A DNA stretch of 64,000 nucleotides from Pseudoflavonifractor sp. Marseille-P3106 (GCA_900169975.1 LT827125.1:313468-377467); one strand, 5' to 3'. Shown: positions 21,374 to 28,390, counted from the first letter of the stretch. Made by a program: numbers and translations. Notes: generated by a model not told the origin, from the sequence alone.

Positions 21374-21519
21374 CCTTTCGGAAGTCTCCCAAATTCATGC
21401 CAGGGCGGGCGCAGGACGGACCAGGAGCCGCGATAGGGGGCCTATGAATATACCAGGACCCCCGGAGCGGAGAAGCGCTTATAGGGCCTCCCATGGGCCA
21501 AACACGCGCAGGCCCCTTT

Positions 21520-21780
21520 TCAGGAGACCCGGTAGGCCCCCGGCACGTTCTTGAGCCGGACGCCCTCGGACTGCTGGTAGTCCAGGATGAGCTGGGCGAT
21601 CTCCGCAGAGGCGGCGGGGTCCCCGGCTTGCAGCGCCTCCTGGTAGTCACTCTGGAGCTGGGCAAGGTGGGCCGCCCTCTCCCTCCGGCACACAGGGCAG
21701 AGGCCGGAGACCAGGTCCGCGCAGTTTTCGATGGAGCCGCAGCTCCGACAGCTCAGATAGCCGATAGGCAAGTTTTCCAC
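21520..21780 (-). CDS. Small zinc-ribbon protein of the lysogeny module
   Basis: An 86-aa protein with two cysteine pairs (CRSC and CPVC) separated by about 14 residues, a likely zinc ribbon, and a helical C-terminal half. The GTG start follows GGAGGTTGTGAACT on the minus strand. It lies between the integrase and an array of palindromic operator-like sites and may belong to the integrase transcript. Function is unknown. Confidence 0.6.
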   Translation of the reverse strand: MENLPIGYLSCRSCGSIENCADLVSGLCPVCRRERAAHLAQLQSDYQEALQAGDPAASAEIAQLILDYQQSEGVRLKNVPGAYRVS

Positions 21781-21815
21781 AGTTCACAACCTCCAATACC
21801 GATGTACGCTCTATT

Positions 21816-21834
21816 CGCGCACGCGCACGCGCAT
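21816..21834. repeat. 19-base alternating purine-pyrimidine CG/CA tract
   Basis: The run CGCGCACGCGCACGCGCAT (21816-21834) strictly alternates pyrimidine and purine in an otherwise A/T-rich gap upstream of the minus-strand gene at 21780. Such tracts can adopt Z-DNA under supercoiling; no function is shown. Confidence 0.4.
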
Positions 21835-21884
21835 AGAGGAATATTATAATTACTAAGTCTTATATACATACTGTCTTATTATGG

Positions 21885-21965
21885 GGTGCTGATTGATACC
21901 ACATTTTTTGGGTTTGCGGTATCAATTGATACCCTATTTTCTGAAATGCGGTATCAATTGATACC
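21885..21965. promoter_or_regulatory. Array of three palindromic operator-like sites
   Basis: GGTATCAATTGATACC, a perfect 16-bp palindrome, occurs at 21918-21933 and 21950-21965. A 12/16 match (second half intact) lies at 21885-21900. The sites are 32-33 bases apart, three helical turns, on one DNA face. They lie upstream of the minus-strand zinc-ribbon gene and integrase. A phage repressor or integrase regulator is the likely ligand. Half-sites TTGATACC/GGTATCA also occur just before the starts of the genes at 25261 (+) and 22805 (-). Confidence 0.65.
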
Positions 21966-21995
21966 TTATTTTCCGGGCCGCTTTCTCGGTGGTCC

Positions 21996-22030
21996 AGTTT
22001 TCAACAGCTTTTCCACAGAGTTTTCAACAG
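21996..22030. repeat. Three tandem DnaA-box-like repeats
   Basis: AGTTTTCAACAG (21996-22007), CTTTTCCACAG (22008-22018) and AGTTTTCAACAG (22019-22030) follow each other without gaps. The middle one contains TTTTCCACA, one mismatch from the DnaA box TTATCCACA. They begin just after the stop of the minus-strand gene at 22032. Confidence 0.45.
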
Positions 22031-22031
22031 G

Positions 22032-22805
22032 CTATTTCCGACGCTCTTTCTGCGCGGCCCGCATCCGGGCGTTGGCGGCGTCCACGTCCCGGCGGGCGTC
22101 CTCTGCCTGGGGTCCCTCGACGATCTCATGGCGGAAGACCTCTTCCCGGAGTATGCGCCGGACCTCCCCGTCATCCATCTTCACGCCTGGGTAGTGGCGC
22201 TCCAGGGAGCGGCGAATGGTCCCAATCATCCAGTCATTCAAGAGGACTTGACCCACTATGAAGCGGTTGAGGACCCGGCGCTGGGCGTAGAGCTGGGACA
22301 GGGCCGCGTTGCCCTCTTCCTGGAAAGCCTCGACGCTCAGCGCGTAGAGGGGCGCGTAGTCCTCTGGCCGGTTCACATTCAGCTCGCAGAAGTTGAACTC
22401 GCAGACAAGCACCGTCTCCACCGGCTTCCCGAAGAGGACCTGGTATATTCTCCAGGTGATACCGTTGGTGAGCACCACCCAATCAATCCCCGCGCTGGCC
22501 GCATAGCCTGTGGCCTGGGAGACGTGGACATCCCGGAGGGCCACGCTCACCGCCTTGCACTCCAGCAACAGGCGGACCTTGCCGTTGAGCTGGACGGCCA
22601 GATCACAAAACTGCTGCTTGATGCACAGCTCGGAAGTGATGTTTTCGTACTTGTCATAGCCGAAGACCTCACAGAGAATGTCCGTGATTATCATTACCGT
22701 GTCGCTCTCATTCCGGCCCGCAAGCTGGGCGCGGCGTAGGATAGGCTGGAACTTCTGGACGCCGGCCGATAGACGCGCCTCGGTCTGCGGGCTTATCTTC
22801 TGCAT
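22032..22805 (-). CDS. HsdR-N / PD-(D/E)XK-like protein
   Basis: A 257-aa protein whose central part resembles the N-terminal nuclease domain of type I restriction R subunits: FCDLAVQLNGKVRLLLECKAV gives the D...ExK active-site pattern, preceded by GYDKYENITSE and followed by SQATGYAASAGIDWVVLTNG. There is no helicase part. The C-terminus is charged and helical. It shares the minus strand with the repressor (27 bases apart), so it is probably expressed in the lysogen. A superinfection-exclusion or defence role is possible but is inference. Confidence 0.6.
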   Translation of the reverse strand: MQKISPQTEARLSAGVQKFQPILRRAQLAGRNESDTVMIITDILCEVFGYDKYENITSELCIKQQFCDLAVQLNGKVRLLLECKAVSVALRDVHVSQATGYAASAGIDWVVLTNGITWRIYQVLFGKPVETVLVCEFNFCELNVNRPEDYAPLYALSVEAFQEEGNAALSQLYAQRRVLNRFIVGQVLLNDWMIGTIRRSLERHYPGVKMDDGEVRRILREEVFRHEIVEGPQAEDARRDVDAANARMRAAQKERRK

Positions 22806-22832
22806 GGTATCACCCCCTGAAATCGACGTAGA

Positions 22833-23231
22833 TTACACGGCCCGTCCGCTTGAGGACGCGGCCTCGGTGGTTCCGCCCTTTTTGACTTCGCCCAGCAGGG
22901 GCGCGGTCATTTCCTGGAGGCGGCCTATCAAGAGTATCTGCTCCCGTTCCGGCAGCTTCTCGTAAAGCTCCAGCATCTCTCGCCCGTTCTCGGATATTCC
23001 GGGGGCGGGCGATTTTTTTGTTTCTGGCTCCGTGTCGCTGCCGGTCAGGAAGTAGCTGATTGAGCACCCCAAAAACTCGCAAATGCGTACCACGTATTTT
23101 GCAGGCGGGTCCGTCCCACGTTGTTTCCATCCAGTAGTGACGCTTGTAGCCACTCCGAGGTGTCGGCAAAGACCGTAGGCCGTCAGGCCGCGCCGGTCAA
23201 GCTCTTCAAACAGTCGCTCGCAAATCGTCAT
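22833..23231 (-). CDS. XRE-family phage repressor (CI-like)
   Basis: A 132-aa protein with an N-terminal helix-turn-helix (TAYGLCRHLGVATSVTTGWKQRG, residues ~17-40) and the XRE signature VVRICEFLGCSISYFLTG. A short helical C-terminal part is likely for dimerisation; there is no RecA-sensitive peptidase domain. The ATG start follows GGAGGTGTCTGA. It is divergent from the early promoter at 23309-23336 and probably represses it through sites in the gap. Confidence 0.8.
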   Translation of the reverse strand: MTICERLFEELDRRGLTAYGLCRHLGVATSVTTGWKQRGTDPPAKYVVRICEFLGCSISYFLTGSDTEPETKKSPAPGISENGREMLELYEKLPEREQILLIGRLQEMTAPLLGEVKKGGTTEAASSSGRAV

Positions 23232-23268
23232 TCAGACACCTCCAATCTGGAATACAAAATACCCAAAA

Positions 23269-23365
23269 AATAAGGTAAAAATTTTCTCACATTCGCTTGC
23301 TAATATTATTGACTTAACACGCAGATGTGGTATAATATAATCAAGCCAAAGGAATAAGGTAAAAA
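23269..23365. repeat. 13-base direct repeat flanking the early promoter
   Basis: AATAAGGTAAAAA is present at 23269-23281 and 23353-23365, 84 bases apart (about eight turns), one copy upstream and one downstream of the promoter. The arrangement suits repressor sites that could act through a loop; the binding protein is presumed to be the adjacent XRE protein. Confidence 0.5.
23309..23336 (+). promoter_or_regulatory. Strong early promoter of the prophage
   Basis: TTGACT (23309-23314), a 16-base spacer and TATAAT (23331-23336) point into the rightward early genes. The stretch ATGTGGTATAAT recurs exactly at a second promoter (41980-41991), which suggests a shared phage promoter type. Confidence 0.8.
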
Positions 23366-23550
23366 CCCAAAAACAAACGGCCCAGGGAACGGGCCAGAGG
23401 ATAAAACAGGAAGCGGCAGTGAAAGCCGGGTCGGAAGCGGGCATAGCTCCGGGGATGACCGGCAGGCGGTAACGGCGGTACGAACGGCAACCTCTGGACC
23501 ATCCCGAAGCCACAAGGCCGGGTGCAACCGGCGGAAAGGATAACTGACCT
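23343..23550 (+). promoter_or_regulatory. Long structured 5' leader of the early transcript
   Basis: About 208 bases separate the predicted transcription start from the first early gene. No ORF with a ribosome-binding site is seen. The leader has several possible hairpins, for example GGCCC/GGGCC near 23380, and ends with the GTGCAA hairpin described separately. The length and GC-rich pairing suggest an RNA role such as antitermination or translational control. With the promoter region it makes up the one stretch over 300 bases without a protein gene (23232-23550). Confidence 0.45.
23517..23532 (+). promoter_or_regulatory. GTGCAA-loop hairpin A
   Basis: Stem GCCGG/CCGGC (23517-23521, 23528-23532) closes the hexaloop GTGCAA, followed by GGAAAGGA and TAACTGACCT before the ATG at 23551. 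It is one of three such hairpins in the early region. Confidence 0.55.
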
Positions 23551-24063
23551 ATGGAACGCAACAAGTACGATCTGCACCGCGAAGTCCTCACCCACAAGTA
23601 CGCGGACATCCTCAAGAGCTTCGAGGAAACCCATGATGACCGGCGCATCGCCTGGAACTGCTACCAGCAGCTCATCGGCGCTTGCGAGGCCATGCGGGAC
23701 AGCGGCATGGAAAATAGCTTCGCCTGCTGCGCGGTCAACAAGGCTATGCAGGAACAGGAAGCCGAGATTGACGGTATCGTCACCCGGTTTACCGGCAAGG
23801 TCTACAAGGGCGTCCGGTGGGTGGATGTCACTGAGACCGACATCTACTCCTTGAGCAGCACCGAGATTGACTATGAAACGGAAATGCGGCTGTGCGAGCT
23901 GGACGCCGAAATCGCGGCCCACTTTCTGAGCGGCGACGCAGACAAGCAGGCGGCCTGTGAGCGGGAGCTTGACTGCATTCTGGGCGGGATTGAGAACGGC
24001 AAGCAGTTCTTCCAGGCCCTCACCGCCCGGAACCGGGCGTACCGGGCGGCCCACAAGGAGTAG
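23551..24063 (+). CDS. Hypothetical early phage protein
   Basis: The first gene of the early operon encodes 170 residues. I recognise no domain. The protein is acidic and mostly helical, with scattered cysteines (ACCAVNK, CELDAEI, CERELDCILGG) not arranged as a clear zinc site. The ATG is preceded by AAAGGA and the decamer TAACTGACCT. Confidence 0.6.
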   Translation: MERNKYDLHREVLTHKYADILKSFEETHDDRRIAWNCYQQLIGACEAMRDSGMENSFACCAVNKAMQEQEAEIDGIVTRFTGKVYKGVRWVDVTETDIYSLSSTEIDYETEMRLCELDAEIAAHFLSGDADKQAACERELDCILGGIENGKQFFQALTARNRAYRAAHKE

Positions 24064-24068
24064 ACGCC

Positions 24069-24284
24069 ATGGAGCCGCAGGAAATCACCCAGGCCGAGGC
24101 CGCCGATCTGCTGGCCTCCGGCTTTGAGACCGGGCGGTATGAGCCGCTGGGCCTCTTCCTGGTGGGAGAGGCCGGCGGCACCTGGACCGGGATTGACAAC
24201 AGCACTGGCCATGCCTGGACGGAAGAGTTTGGAACCAAGGCCGAGTGCCTGGAATGGCTGAAAGGAGAGAATGAAGTTGGCTAA
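24069..24284 (+). CDS. Small hypothetical early protein
   Basis: A 71-residue protein with no recognised domain, acidic, with a central GGTWTGIDNSTGHAWTEEF stretch that looks like a short beta-sheet fold, and a C-terminal helix. It starts five bases after the previous stop and overlaps the next gene by 14 bases, so it is part of the same operon. Confidence 0.55.
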   Translation: MEPQEITQAEAADLLASGFETGRYEPLGLFLVGEAGGTWTGIDNSTGHAWTEEFGTKAECLEWLKGENEVG

Positions 24285-24513
24285 GAGGCTAAGCGTCCTG
24301 TCTTTCCTCTGCTGCATCGGAGCGGCGAGCGATGATATTCCCGTGACCGTCAAGGAGGGACCTAAGACCATCGGAACCGCAAAGAGCCTGCGGTGGCTGG
24401 AGCTGCACGGGTCCCCCGGAGTTCTGGAAGCCCGCCTGGAGTATGCGGTCATCAGGAAGCAGGAAATCACCCTCCAAATCAGGCTCAAGGACTACAACAC
24501 CAAGAGGCCGTAA
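24271..24513 (+). CDS. Small hypothetical early protein
   Basis: An 80-residue protein; the ATG at 24271 has AAAGGAGAG immediately upstream inside the previous gene. The N-terminus (residues ~8-19, VLSFLCCIGAA) is mildly hydrophobic but lacks a convincing signal-peptide pattern. No known domain. Its stop is two bases before the GTGCAA hairpin B. Confidence 0.5.
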   Translation: MKLAKRLSVLSFLCCIGAASDDIPVTVKEGPKTIGTAKSLRWLELHGSPGVLEARLEYAVIRKQEITLQIRLKDYNTKRP

Positions 24514-24514
24514 A

Positions 24515-24532
24515 CCGCCGGTGCAACGGCGG
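24515..24532 (+). promoter_or_regulatory. GTGCAA-loop hairpin B
   Basis: Stem CCGCCG/CGGCGG (24515-24520, 24527-24532) closes the same hexaloop GTGCAA as hairpins A and C. It is followed by CCAAGTGCGAAAGGAG and CTAACC in front of the DUF2786 gene. Confidence 0.55.
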
Positions 24533-24556
24533 CCAAGTGCGAAAGGAGCTAACCAA

Positions 24557-25255
24557 ATGGCAACCAACATCAAGGACAAAATCGCTAAGCTGCTGGCCCT
24601 GGCAGAAAGCCCGAATGAGAACGAGGCCAAGGCCGCGCTGCTCAAGGCCCGCGAACTCATGGCTGAGCACAAGCTCAGGCCGGAAGAGGTCGTTAAGGCC
24701 GACAAGGTGAAAGTCATCCGGGAGGTCCTGGACGTCACTTGCACCGCTATGACGAACCCCTGGGCCGTCTCCCTCTCCGCTATCATCGCGGAGCACTACT
24801 GCTGCCGGGCCTACCGGAACCGGGGCGCTGGCTGCAAGACGAACAGGATTGGCCTGGTGGGGCTGGAAGAGGACTTCGAGATTGCAAAGAGGATTTTCCT
24901 CTACGCCTACGACTGCGTGATGGCCTCCATCAAGGCCAACATCAAGCGGGACCCCAGCGACCCGTCCGGGACCTACCGTGAGAAGTGCAACGCCTACGGA
25001 TGGGGCTTCACCCGTGGCGTGGCGGCTGCTTTCCGCGAGCAGGAAGAAGAGCACCAGGAATGGGGCCTTGTGATGGTGGTCCCCAAGGCCGTAGATGACA
25101 ACATGGCCGACATGGGCAAGAAGACATCTTTCGGCAAGGAGAAGACCGGCGGCTGGCGCGACGCCTACCGCGCCCTGGGCTACCAGGACGGCAAGCAATT
25201 TGACCCGACAACTCGCCTGTCCGGTGCGCCGGAGCGGGCCGCGATTGGAGGTTGA
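24557..25255 (+). CDS. DUF2786 domain protein
   Basis: A 232-aa protein. The first 45 residues match the DUF2786 pattern (IKDKIAKLLALAESPNENEAKAALLKARELMAEH), a short helical domain of phage and bacterial proteins. The middle part (ISLIIAEHYCC-like, IGLVGLEEDFEIAKRIFLYAYD) is the usual companion segment. The ATG at 24557 has GAAAGGAG upstream; an in-frame opening further upstream overlaps the preceding gene and hairpin B. Function unknown. Confidence 0.75.
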   Translation: MATNIKDKIAKLLALAESPNENEAKAALLKARELMAEHKLRPEEVVKADKVKVIREVLDVTCTAMTNPWAVSLSAIIAEHYCCRAYRNRGAGCKTNRIGLVGLEEDFEIAKRIFLYAYDCVMASIKANIKRDPSDPSGTYREKCNAYGWGFTRGVAAAFREQEEEHQEWGLVMVVPKAVDDNMADMGKKTSFGKEKTGGWRDAYRALGYQDGKQFDPTTRLSGAPERAAIGG

Positions 25256-25260
25256 TACCG

Positions 25261-25686
25261 ATGAAGTGCAAGAACTGTGGGTGCGAAGTCATCCGCATCC
25301 GGTCGGGAGGGCGCAGCGTCGTTTGCGACGCCGCCCCGATCACCTACTGGCACGTCCGGGACGGGGCCGCGATGTCGGAGATGCTGTCCCTGCTGACCCC
25401 CAACGGGGAAAGCATCTACGGGACGCCGGCTGGAAAGCTGGAGAACGCCGTGGGCGTGGCCTACCACCCCCACACTTGCGGACTGCTGCCCATCTTCCAC
25501 CGTGGCCGAGATAGCTGGAGCCGCCCGGTCTACGATGACGGAACGGGCCGCCTCCTGGTGGACGTGGACCCGCGAGCTGGCCGGAAACCGGACATCTGCA
25601 CCAAGCAGGGCAACGCCTTTGACGGTGAACCCTGCGACCCGGTAGATGGAGATTTTATCTTCATTCCGCGCCGGAACACCTGGTAA
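25261..25686 (+). CDS. Hypothetical protein with N-terminal CxxC
   Basis: A 141-aa protein starting MKCKNCG, with later Cys and His residues (VVCDAAP, HPHTCGLLP, CTKQGNAF) that could complete a zinc site. The ATG at 25261 follows TTGGAGGTTGATACC; the TTG upstream is a poorer start. The TTGATACC just before the start equals a half of the palindromic operator at 21918-21965. Function unknown. Confidence 0.55.
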   Translation: MKCKNCGCEVIRIRSGGRSVVCDAAPITYWHVRDGAAMSEMLSLLTPNGESIYGTPAGKLENAVGVAYHPHTCGLLPIFHRGRDSWSRPVYDDGTGRLLVDVDPRAGRKPDICTKQGNAFDGEPCDPVDGDFIFIPRRNTW

Positions 25687-25749
25687 CAGTATATACCAAA
25701 ACCACCCAAAAAACAAGCCGTATAAATTAGACACAAGGAGGAACCAAGC

Positions 25750-25965
25750 ATGAGAACGGCAAACCGAGTTAAGCCGAAGACCGACTTCGGCATTGAGGTC
25801 CGGCTCTTCACCGCACAGACCGGAATGACGGTGAAAGAGCTGGCCGAGCGGTCCGGCGTCAAGTACACGACGCTGATCGAGACCACCACGGGCCGCTGTG
25901 CGGGCCACCAGCTCATCCCCATTGTCCGGGAGTACATGGCGAACTACGAGCAAAAGGAGGCATGA
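25750..25965 (+). CDS. Small helix-turn-helix protein
   Basis: A 71-residue protein with an XRE/Cro-type helix-turn-helix (TVKELAERSGVKYTTLIETTTG, residues ~27-48). A ribosome-binding site AAGGAGG lies seven bases before the ATG. It is followed after three bases by another DNA-binding protein gene. It may be a Cro-like early regulator; the target is unknown. Confidence 0.65.
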   Translation: MRTANRVKPKTDFGIEVRLFTAQTGMTVKELAERSGVKYTTLIETTTGRCAGHQLIPIVREYMANYEQKEA

Positions 25966-25968
25966 CCC

Positions 25969-26196
25969 ATGGCGACGAAGCCCCTCAAGACCGCCCGCGA
26001 TATGTTCTACTTCGTGGAGGACGTGATGCGGATTTTGGGCTACTCCAAGTCCAAGAGCTACAAGGTCATCAAGAGCCTCAACCGCGAGCTGGAGGACCAG
26101 GGCAAATGCACCTGTGACGGGCGCGTCATCAAGCGGTATTTCCATGAGCGCTACGGCCTGGATGAGCTGAACGCGCCCGTGAGACGGGGGGCGTAG
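25969..26196 (+). CDS. Small MerR/excisionase-like DNA-binding protein
   Basis: A 75-residue protein with the pattern VMRILGYSKSKSYKVIKSLNRELEDQGK, common in small phage and ICE winged-helix proteins annotated as HTH or excisionase. It could be the recombination directionality factor for the integrase at 20312, though it is not adjacent to it. The start ATG follows AAAAGGAGGCATGACCC. Confidence 0.6.
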   Translation: MATKPLKTARDMFYFVEDVMRILGYSKSKSYKVIKSLNRELEDQGKCTCDGRVIKRYFHERYGLDELNAPVRRGA

Positions 26197-26198
26197 CC

Positions 26199-26525
26199 GT
26201 GGAGAAGCGCAAGAGACGCCGGGCCTACGCCCGGAGCTACTACCGGCTATCCATCCTCTGCCTTGCGGCCATGGTGACGGCCCGCCTCATTCTGCTGATG
26301 ATTGATGTCATTCAGCTTCAAATCCAGACCGCCGGGGCCTTTTCAATCCCTGCGAGCGCGGCAATCTTAGTATTCACCGGCTGGGAGCTGAGAACCTGGA
26401 CCGGCCAAGGAAAGGAGAAAAAATCATGTGGACCTACAAGTGCGACCGCGCCGACGCTCCGACCGAGTACGACGGTAAGCCGATCTTCACCCAGGAGAAC
26501 TTCGACTACTCCAAGGCAGAGATAG
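26199..26525 (+). CDS. Small membrane protein, C-terminus overlapping the next gene
   Basis: A GTG-started 108-residue frame, two bases after the previous stop. A basic N-terminus (EKRKRRRAYAR) leads into two hydrophobic helices (LSILCLAAMVTARLILLMI and GAFSIPASAAILVFTGW). The last ~33 codons overlap the better-supported gene at 26426 in another frame and have shadow-like composition. The membrane part looks real; the true end is uncertain. Confidence 0.45.
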   Translation: MEKRKRRRAYARSYYRLSILCLAAMVTARLILLMIDVIQLQIQTAGAFSIPASAAILVFTGWELRTWTGQGKEKKSCGPTSATAPTLRPSTTVSRSSPRRTSTTPRQR

Positions 26526-26776
26526 GCGACTATGTGGAGCAGGCCGTTGTGGATGACGCCATGGACTGTCTGCCTCCGGCCTCGATGAGCGCCCGGTGCG
26601 CTCAGATGGGTGAGCCGTACTCCCACCGGGAGGACCCGGAGACCGGGCGGCTCCGTCCCACCTACTACACGTTCAAGCGTGTGGCCGGAACGTGGCCTAA
26701 CGGTATCTGGCAGTTCTGCGGCTGCTGCTTCCAGGGCGAGACCGTCCCCCGCGGCAGGGACCCGATCTACTGCTGA
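26426..26776 (+). CDS. Hypothetical Cys-containing early protein
   Basis: A 116-residue protein preceded by AAAGGAGAAAAAATC. The sequence is hydrophilic with a C-terminal cluster of cysteines (QFCGCCFQGE ... IYC) and an early Cys, a possible metal site. No known family. It overlaps the tail of the upstream membrane-protein frame by 100 bases. Confidence 0.6.
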   Translation: MWTYKCDRADAPTEYDGKPIFTQENFDYSKAEIGDYVEQAVVDDAMDCLPPASMSARCAQMGEPYSHREDPETGRLRPTYYTFKRVAGTWPNGIWQFCGCCFQGETVPRGRDPIYC

Positions 26777-26806
26777 GAGGGGGCCGGAGCGATGAAGCAA
26801 AGCTGC

Positions 26807-26815
26807 GGGGGGGGG
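26807..26815 (+). repeat. Poly-G tract (9 G) before the sigma-like gene
   Basis: Nine consecutive G lie five to thirteen bases before the ATG at 26820. An ATG at 26792 with its own GGGGGCCGGAG would read into the same frame as the gene below if the tract had eight (or eleven) G. The run can also serve as the ribosome-binding site. Confidence 0.6.
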
Positions 26816-26819
26816 TACT

Positions 26820-27176
26820 ATGTGCAGGCGTCAAACTCTCACACCCCTGTCTCCGGCGGAACGGAGCGTAGCCGAGCAGCATTACCGGCTTGTAGAGTGG
26901 TACGTCAGACATCGGGGCCTCCCGGTGGATGAATACCTCGACGTTGCCGTCTTCGGCTATCTGCTGGCCGTGAAACGGTGGTTCGCCCGCCCGGACCTTT
27001 ACCGCTATGAGTTTACCACCATCGCCTGCGCTGCCATGCGGAGTGCAATCGGGCATGAGCAGCACAAGCAATCCAGGCGCATTAAGACGGTGAGCCTGGA
27101 TGACCCCATCCCAGGTACGGACGGTATGACCTGGGCAGACATCATCACCGAGGACCATCTTGTGTACTCGGCATAG
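26820..27176 (+). CDS. Sigma-70 region 2-like protein
   Basis: A 118-residue protein whose residues ~12-95 resemble sigma factor region 2 (LVEWYVRHRGLPVDEYLDVAVFGYLLAVKRW, then YEFTTIACAAMRSAI for the region 2.3/2.4 helix), followed by SLDDPIPGTDG, a segment often seen after region 2. There is no region 4; a region-4-like protein is encoded at 41316. It could bind RNA polymerase core and redirect it to phage promoters. Its start is next to a poly-G tract; a longer form from 26792 would add about ten residues if the tract were one base shorter. Confidence 0.6.
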   Translation: MCRRQTLTPLSPAERSVAEQHYRLVEWYVRHRGLPVDEYLDVAVFGYLLAVKRWFARPDLYRYEFTTIACAAMRSAIGHEQHKQSRRIKTVSLDDPIPGTDGMTWADIITEDHLVYSA

Positions 27177-27187
27177 GAGGAATAAGC

Positions 27188-27457
27188 GTGAAAATAACCT
27201 ACAACCTGCAAGTGCTCCCCCAGCGGAAGAACGCTCGCAAGGACAGTGAAGAGACAGCCGCGCTCAAGGTCTTCCTCGCGGACAGCGAGAAAAAGAACAT
27301 GGTCTTTGAGTACGATACCCCGGAAGAGGCCAAGAAGCGCTATGACAGTATGCGGAACTACCGCAACACCAACAAGCTCCAGGACATCTACGATGTGTGG
27401 CGCTCGGACGCCCTGATCTGCATTGTGAAGACCAAGAAAGGAGCCGCGAGGAAATGA
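27188..27457 (+). CDS. Hypothetical early protein
   Basis: An 89-residue protein started at GTG with TAGGAGGAATAAGC upstream. It is a charged alpha/beta protein (VFEYDTPEEAKKRYDSMRNYR) with no family I can name. Its last four bases overlap the next start (ATGA). Confidence 0.55.
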   Translation: MKITYNLQVLPQRKNARKDSEETAALKVFLADSEKKNMVFEYDTPEEAKKRYDSMRNYRNTNKLQDIYDVWRSDALICIVKTKKGAARK

Positions 27458-28356
27458 GCTACCATACCATCAACGAAGAGGCCGCCCGCCGCGCCAACGA
27501 CATGAACAGCTTCCGGGACTACAAGGCCGGGAGCGCGACCGCCGAGTACCGCCGTATGGTGGACGCGGCTACCGAGCTGGCCGAGCGCCAGAAGCAGCGC
27601 GTGGACCCCATGTACCATGAGAAAATCGACCGGCTGCTGGAGACCTACTGCCGCAAGCTGGCCGAGAACATGAACGCCAGTTACTCCATCGAGGCCCGCT
27701 GCCCCTCCATCCTGATCTCCGGCGGCGGCAACTTCCCAGTCCGCAAGAAAGAGAAGCAGAACGCGGCCAGAGACCGCAACCTGGAAGAGTGGAACTACAT
27801 CCAGGGTTTGCTTGATAAAATCCGCAGCGTCGGCACCGGCGGTATCAGCTCCGATGACCCGCAGGCCGTGGAGAAGCTGGAGGCGAAGCTCGCCGCCCTG
27901 GAGAAGCACCAGGAGATGATGAAAGCGGCCAACGCCGCCATCCGTATGAAAGACCCGGCCAAGGGAGACGCCAAGCTCGCGGAGCTGGGCTACACCCCGG
28001 AGGACATCGCCAAGCTCAGAGAGCCGGACTTCTGCGGGCGCATCGGTTATCCGGCCTACGCGCTCCAGAACAACAACGCCAATATCCGGCGCATCCGTGG
28101 CCGGATCGCAGAACTCAAGAAGCGGACCGAGAGCACCCCGGAGGGCTGGGAGTTTGACGGGGGCCGGGTCGTGGTGAACACCACGGAGAACCGCCTCCAG
28201 GTCATCTTCGATGGGAAACCCGACGCGGACGTCCGAACCGAACTCAAGGGAGAGGGCTTCCGGTGGGCGCCGTCGCAGGGCGCATGGCAGCGGCAGTTGA
28301 CCGACAACGCCATGAGAGCCGCCCGCCGGTTGAAGTGCATCGCGCCCCAGGTCTGA
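27454..28356 (+). CDS. Conserved phage/plasmid protein with coiled coil and DUF3560-like C-terminus
   Basis: A 300-aa protein. The N-terminus (NSFRDYKAGSATAEYRRMVDAA) and the segment CPSILISGGGNFPVRKKEKQN resemble a family common on Clostridia phages and plasmids. A coiled-coil part lies at residues ~115-160. The C-terminal module (FDGKPDADVRTELKGEGFRWAPSQGAWQRQL) resembles the end of DUF3560/large polyvalent proteins. Function is not known; the start ATG at 27454 overlaps the previous stop. Confidence 0.6.
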   Translation: MSYHTINEEAARRANDMNSFRDYKAGSATAEYRRMVDAATELAERQKQRVDPMYHEKIDRLLETYCRKLAENMNASYSIEARCPSILISGGGNFPVRKKEKQNAARDRNLEEWNYIQGLLDKIRSVGTGGISSDDPQAVEKLEAKLAALEKHQEMMKAANAAIRMKDPAKGDAKLAELGYTPEDIAKLREPDFCGRIGYPAYALQNNNANIRRIRGRIAELKKRTESTPEGWEFDGGRVVVNTTENRLQVIFDGKPDADVRTELKGEGFRWAPSQGAWQRQLTDNAMRAARRLKCIAPQV

Positions 28357-28390
28357 ACCATCTACCAAAATCATACCAGAAAGCGGGTGA

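Noticed and set aside
21366-21493. Short minus-strand ORF ending MNLGDFRKGD and overlapping the integrase GTG
   Set aside because: The end overlap looks like translational coupling, but the rest of the frame shadows the zinc-ribbon gene and intergenic DNA, and no ribosome-binding site is seen.
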